This document shows, piece after piece, positions 6,831 through 9,477 of a stretch of 9,477 nucleotides of DNA (positions are counted from its first letter, which is position 1; every line of letters starts with the position of its first letter). A model generated the notes under the pieces. It saw nothing but the letters and a program-made list of their open reading frames with translations. It had not been told where the DNA came from and made no database searches. The stretch covers positions 1,848 to 11,324 of the forward strand of contig DIZT01000266.1 of the NCBI GenBank assembly GCA_002427975.1, given 5' to 3'. The translations under genes were made by a program, and so were the position numbers. The DNA comes from Micrococcaceae bacterium UBA6021 (GTDB lineage: Bacteria > Actinomycetota > Actinomycetes > Actinomycetales > Micrococcaceae).

Positions 6831-7046
6831 TCAGTGCATGAGTTCGCGGATCATTCCGGAAGGAACCTGGTCGGAAGGCGCCGCGGTGTAGCGTCCGGGC
6901 TGGTGATGAGTCACGAGGATGCCCTGTGTTCGTGTTCCGGTGCGCACGGCGGCATTCTGGAGATTCCGCACCCGCGGCCTCAAGCCTTTCGTTGAGCAGA
7001 TTCGGGCTGGTGAGTGGATTTCAAATGTTTCGCTGACGGAACTCAT
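6831..7046 (-). CDS. Small hypothetical ORF, 71 residues, at end of sugar-transport operon
   Basis: An ORF of unknown function beginning 27 bp after the permease stop, on the same strand. ATG at 7046 has AGGA 7 nt upstream (7054-7057); the stop is TGA at 6831-6833. There is no signal peptide or membrane segment. The first 25 codons have mixed third positions, while the rest (RVRNLQNAAVRTGTRTQ onward) looks more like native GC-rich coding sequence. A GTG at codon 26 is an alternative start. The tail, PGRYTAAPSDQVPSGMIREL, is protein-like in composition. It could be a true small gene, or the surviving C-terminus of a larger decayed one. I do not recognise it. Confidence 0.4.
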   Translation of the reverse strand: MSSVSETFEIHSPARICSTKGLRPRVRNLQNAAVRTGTRTQGILVTHHQPGRYTAAPSDQVPSGMIRELMH

Positions 7047-7073
7047 TTCGGAGTCCTGTCGTTTTCGTGGATC

Positions 7074-8390
7074 TCAGGGGTTCTTTGCGGGCATTGCCTG
7101 CCGTGTGCCGGCCCGGTCGGAGACTGGCTGGCTGGCGGCGGGTGTGGTGTTCTCTGTGTTGGCGGGCGGTGTGGTCTTCAGCTTGAAGCGCTTGCCCATG
7201 GTGGCTCCGCCACCGCGGCCGCTGCGGTTCTTGTTGAAGATGTCGAAACCGACGGCGAGGAGGAGTACCAGGCCTTTGATGAGCTGCTGGTAGTCGGTGC
7301 CCAGGCCCAGGATGGACATGCCGTTGTTGAGGACGCCCATGATGAGGCCCCCGATCATGGCCCCGGCGACGGTTCCGATGCCGCCCGTGACGGCGGCGCC
7401 GCCGATGAAGGCCGCCGCGATGGAGTCCAGTTCGAAGCCGGTTCCGCCCGCAGGCTGCGCCGAGTTCAGGCGGGCAGTGAATACGAGGCCGGCCAGTGCG
7501 GCGAGGACGCCCATGTTCACGAAGAGCCGGAACGTGACGGCCTTGGTCTTGACGCCGGAGAGTTCCGCGGCGTGGAGGTTGCCGCCGATGGCGTAGGTGT
7601 GGCGGCCGAAGACGCTGTTGTTCATGAGGGCCGTGTAGACGATCACCAGGACCGCGAGCACGATGAGGACGATCGGGGTGCCGCGGTAGGAGGCGAGCAG
7701 GAAGGTGATGATCAGCATGAGCAGGGCGGTGAAGGCGGTCTTGATGACGAACCACACCAGGGGCTCGCCTTCAAGGTCAAACTTCTTGCGGATCCGGCGC
7801 TCCTTGAGCGCCTGGATCAGCAGGGCAACGGTTGCTCCCACACCCAGGATGACGGTGAGCCATTCCAGCGCCGAGGTGCCGCCGGAGATGTCGGGCAGGA
7901 AGCCGCCGCCGAGGGCGCGCAGTTCGGCGGGGAACGGGGTGATCTGCTGGTTCTTCAGGGTGATCAGGGTCAGGCCGCGGAAGATCAGCATACCGGCGAG
8001 GGTCACGATGAAGGCAGGAATGCCGACGTAGGCGATCCAGTAACCCTGCCATGCCCCCACCAGGGCGCCGACCAGCAGGCAAGCCGGAATGGCGGCCCAC
8101 CACGGCCAGCCCCAGTGCACGATCATGACGCCTGCGACGGCGCCGATGAATCCGGCGACCGAACCGACGGACAGGTCGATGTGGCCGGCGATGATGACCA
8201 TCACCATGCCGATTGCCAGGATCAGGATGTAGCTGTTCTGGACAACGAGGTTGGTGACGTTCTGCGGTTCCAGCAGGATTCCGCCGGTGAGCGCCTGGAA
8301 CAGCAGGACGATCAGGATCAGGGCGACGAAGATGCCAACCTGCCGGAGGCGGCTTGTCAGGAAGCCGAGGGATTCTCGTAGGGCGGACAT
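7074..8390 (-). CDS. mmsB: Multiple-monosaccharide ABC transporter permease (GguB/MmsB type)
   Basis: Complete 438-residue inner-membrane permease of the BPD_transp_2 (RbsC/XylH) family, most like GguB/MmsB, which import xylose, arabinose, galactose, glucose and similar sugars with a ChvE-type binding protein. About ten or eleven hydrophobic segments are visible, at roughly 18-36, 50-70, 74-92, 98-120, 124-144, 176-194, 212-234, 238-256, 286-306, 322-346 and 366-384. The family motif GHIDLSVGS is at 69-77, and NNSVFGRHTYAIGGN at 257-271. The charged loop KERRIRKKFDLEGEP (196-210) is typical of the GguB/XylH subgroup rather than RbsC. A 50-residue Gly/Thr/Pro-rich tail (389-438) follows the last membrane segment. 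ATG at 8390 is 5 bp after the ATPase stop, with AAGGA inside the end of that gene, so translation is likely coupled. The exact sugar is not determined by sequence. Confidence 0.9.
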   Translation of the reverse strand: MSALRESLGFLTSRLRQVGIFVALILIVLLFQALTGGILLEPQNVTNLVVQNSYILILAIGMVMVIIAGHIDLSVGSVAGFIGAVAGVMIVHWGWPWWAAIPACLLVGALVGAWQGYWIAYVGIPAFIVTLAGMLIFRGLTLITLKNQQITPFPAELRALGGGFLPDISGGTSALEWLTVILGVGATVALLIQALKERRIRKKFDLEGEPLVWFVIKTAFTALLMLIITFLLASYRGTPIVLIVLAVLVIVYTALMNNSVFGRHTYAIGGNLHAAELSGVKTKAVTFRLFVNMGVLAALAGLVFTARLNSAQPAGGTGFELDSIAAAFIGGAAVTGGIGTVAGAMIGGLIMGVLNNGMSILGLGTDYQQLIKGLVLLLAVGFDIFNKNRSGRGGGATMGKRFKLKTTPPANTENTTPAASQPVSDRAGTRQAMPAKNP

Positions 8391-8395
8391 GGTGC

Positions 8396-9477
8396 CTATT
8401 CCTTCTCTTGGGTCATGTAATGCATGAGGGTTTCCTGGGATGCTTCGGCGATGGGCATTTCCCCGGTAATGCGTCCGGCGGAGAGGGTGTAGATCCTGTC
8501 ACAGATGCCAAGGAGTTCGGGCAGCTCCGAGGAGATCACGATGACCGCTTTTCCTTCGGCTGCGAGCTTGGCAATGATCGTGTAGATCTCGTACTTCGCG
8601 CCGACGTCGATTCCACGGGTGGGTTCATCGAGGATCAGCACGTCCGGATCGGAGAACATCCACTTGCTCAGCACCACTTTCTGCTGGTTCCCGCCCGACA
8701 GCTTGCCCGTGATGGCAGCCACCGAGGGCGCCTTGATGTTCATGCTCTTCCGGAAGCCGTTGGCCACGACGGTCTCTTCGTTCTTGTCCACCCAACCGCG
8801 TTTGGTGAGCTTTCGCAGAGCCGCCATGGAGACGTTGCGCTTGATGTCCTCGATGAGGTTCAGGCCATAAAGCTTGCGGTCCTCGGTAGCGTACGCGATG
8901 CCGTGTTTGATGGCGGCAGAAACGGTGGAGGTATTGATTTCCTTGTTGTGCTTGAACACTTTCCCCGAGGTGGCGGTGCCGTAGGTACGCCCGAAGACGC
9001 TCATGGCGAGCTCGGTCCTGCCGGCTCCCATCAGCCCGGCAAGGCCCACGACTTCGCCCTTCCGGACGTTGAGGCTGGCGTTGCTGACTACCATCCGCGT
9101 GGGGTCCTGGGGATGCCGTACCGACCAGTCCTCGATCCGCAGGACTTCCTCGCCGATCTTTGGCTCGCGGTCCGGATACAGGCTCTCAAGGTCCCGGCCC
9201 ACCATCCCGCGGATGATCCGCTCCTGGGTGATCTGTCCCTCGTCCATACGGAGTGTCTCGATGGTCTTGCCGTCGCGGATGATGGTGACGGCGTCGGCCA
9301 CCTTGCGGATTTCGTTGAGCTTGTGGCTGATGATGATGCTCGTGACGCCCTGGCCCTTCAAGTGGAGGATGAGGTCCAGCAGGTGGCCCGAATCCTCGTC
9401 GTTGAGTGCCGCCGTCGGTTCGTCGAGGATCAGGAGCTTGACCTCCTTGGAGAGCGCCTTGGCGATTTCCACGAGCT
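8396..9477 (-). CDS. mmsA: Multiple-monosaccharide ABC transporter ATP-binding protein (GguA/MmsA type), 5' end outside window
   Basis: The C-terminal 360 or so residues of a two-domain sugar-importer ATPase, usually about 510 residues. The frame remains open to the window edge, so the GTG at 9472 is internal. The first nucleotide-binding domain is cut just after its signature: [10 protein letters not shown], then Walker [12 protein letters not shown], and the H-loop histidine in IIISHKLNE. The second domain is complete: Walker A region [10 protein letters not shown] (146-155, counted from the GTG), signature [14 protein letters not shown] (258-271), and Walker [15 protein letters not shown]. 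The usual H-loop histidine is replaced by serine in VISSELPE, as is normal for RbsA/XylG/GguA proteins whose second domain is degenerate. It sits on the cytoplasmic side, paired with the permease immediately downstream. The sugar-binding lipoprotein gene is expected further upstream in the same operon. Confidence 0.92.
   Translation of the reverse strand, partial: LVEIAKALSKEVKLLILDEPTAALNDEDSGHLLDLILHLKGQGVTSIIISHKLNEIRKVADAVTIIRDGKTIETLRMDEGQITQERIIRGMVGRDLESLYPDREPKIGEEVLRIEDWSVRHPQDPTRMVVSNASLNVRKGEVVGLAGLMGAGRTELAMSVFGRTYGTATSGKVFKHNKEINTSTVSAAIKHGIAYATEDRKLYGLNLIEDIKRNVSMAALRKLTKRGWVDKNEETVVANGFRKSMNIKAPSVAAITGKLSGGNQQKVVLSKWMFSDPDVLILDEPTRGIDVGAKYEIYTIIAKLAAEGKAVIVISSELPELLGICDRIYTLSAGRITGEMPIAEASQETLMHYMTQEKE

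Noticed and set aside
7014..8381. 455-residue plus-strand open frame across the permease
   Set aside because: It is exactly antisense to a well-supported membrane permease. The Asp/Glu/Gln/Gly-rich translation is the usual shadow of GC-rich coding sequence.
1..9477. CRISPR array, tRNA, rRNA, toxin-antitoxin or phage-defence system
   Set aside because: I saw no regularly spaced repeats, cloverleaf-like or rRNA-like sequence, and no paired toxin/antitoxin or defence domain. The two adjacent small ORFs do not resemble a known pair.

Overview
The window is high-GC DNA with actinobacterial character: GC-rich third codon positions, GTG/TTG starts, a leaderless-looking gene and compact operons. The protein types fit a soil actinobacterium of the Arthrobacter/Pseudarthrobacter kind. 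That genus-level guess rests on protein style and recall only; there is no rRNA or marker gene to confirm it.

Layout, left to right. (1) 1-1153 (+): the C-terminal part of a secreted-type repeat protein with two 81-residue Ig-like repeats, a third diverged unit and a PxKF-type C-terminal domain. A long hairpin follows at 1174-1238. (2) 1410-2399 (+): a complete luciferase-like (LLM class) flavin-dependent oxidoreductase. (3) 2468-about 3379 (-): a 5'-truncated IS110-family transposase. It keeps the C-terminal Transposase_20 domain and has lost the N-terminal DEDD catalytic domain. (4) 3469-4479 (-) and 4687-5670 (+): two complete, divergently transcribed aldo/keto reductases sharing a 207-bp intergenic region. 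The right-hand one has a -10 box placed so that transcription would start on its ATG. (5) 5671-6561: mostly non-coding, with the C-terminal helix-turn-helix end of a serine recombinase (5968-about 6192, -) and a cluster of short direct and inverted repeats. (6) 6562-7046 (-): two small unknown ORFs separated by a perfect 12-bp hairpin. (7) 7074-9477 (-): permease and ATPase genes of a multiple-monosaccharide ABC importer of the GguAB/MmsAB type; the ATPase runs off the right edge.

How it fits together. The sugar importer is the clearest functional unit. ATPase and permease are 5 bp apart and probably translationally coupled, and the substrate-binding protein is expected upstream, outside the window. 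The two aldo/keto reductases sit between the wreckage of two different recombination enzymes, so this middle segment looks like an accessory insertion between core-type genes. I found no convincing undescribed system. The most useful leads are the bracketed reductase pair, a short reductase-like remnant fused in frame to the transposase fragment, the leaderless start, and the small ORFs at the end of the sugar-transport operon.
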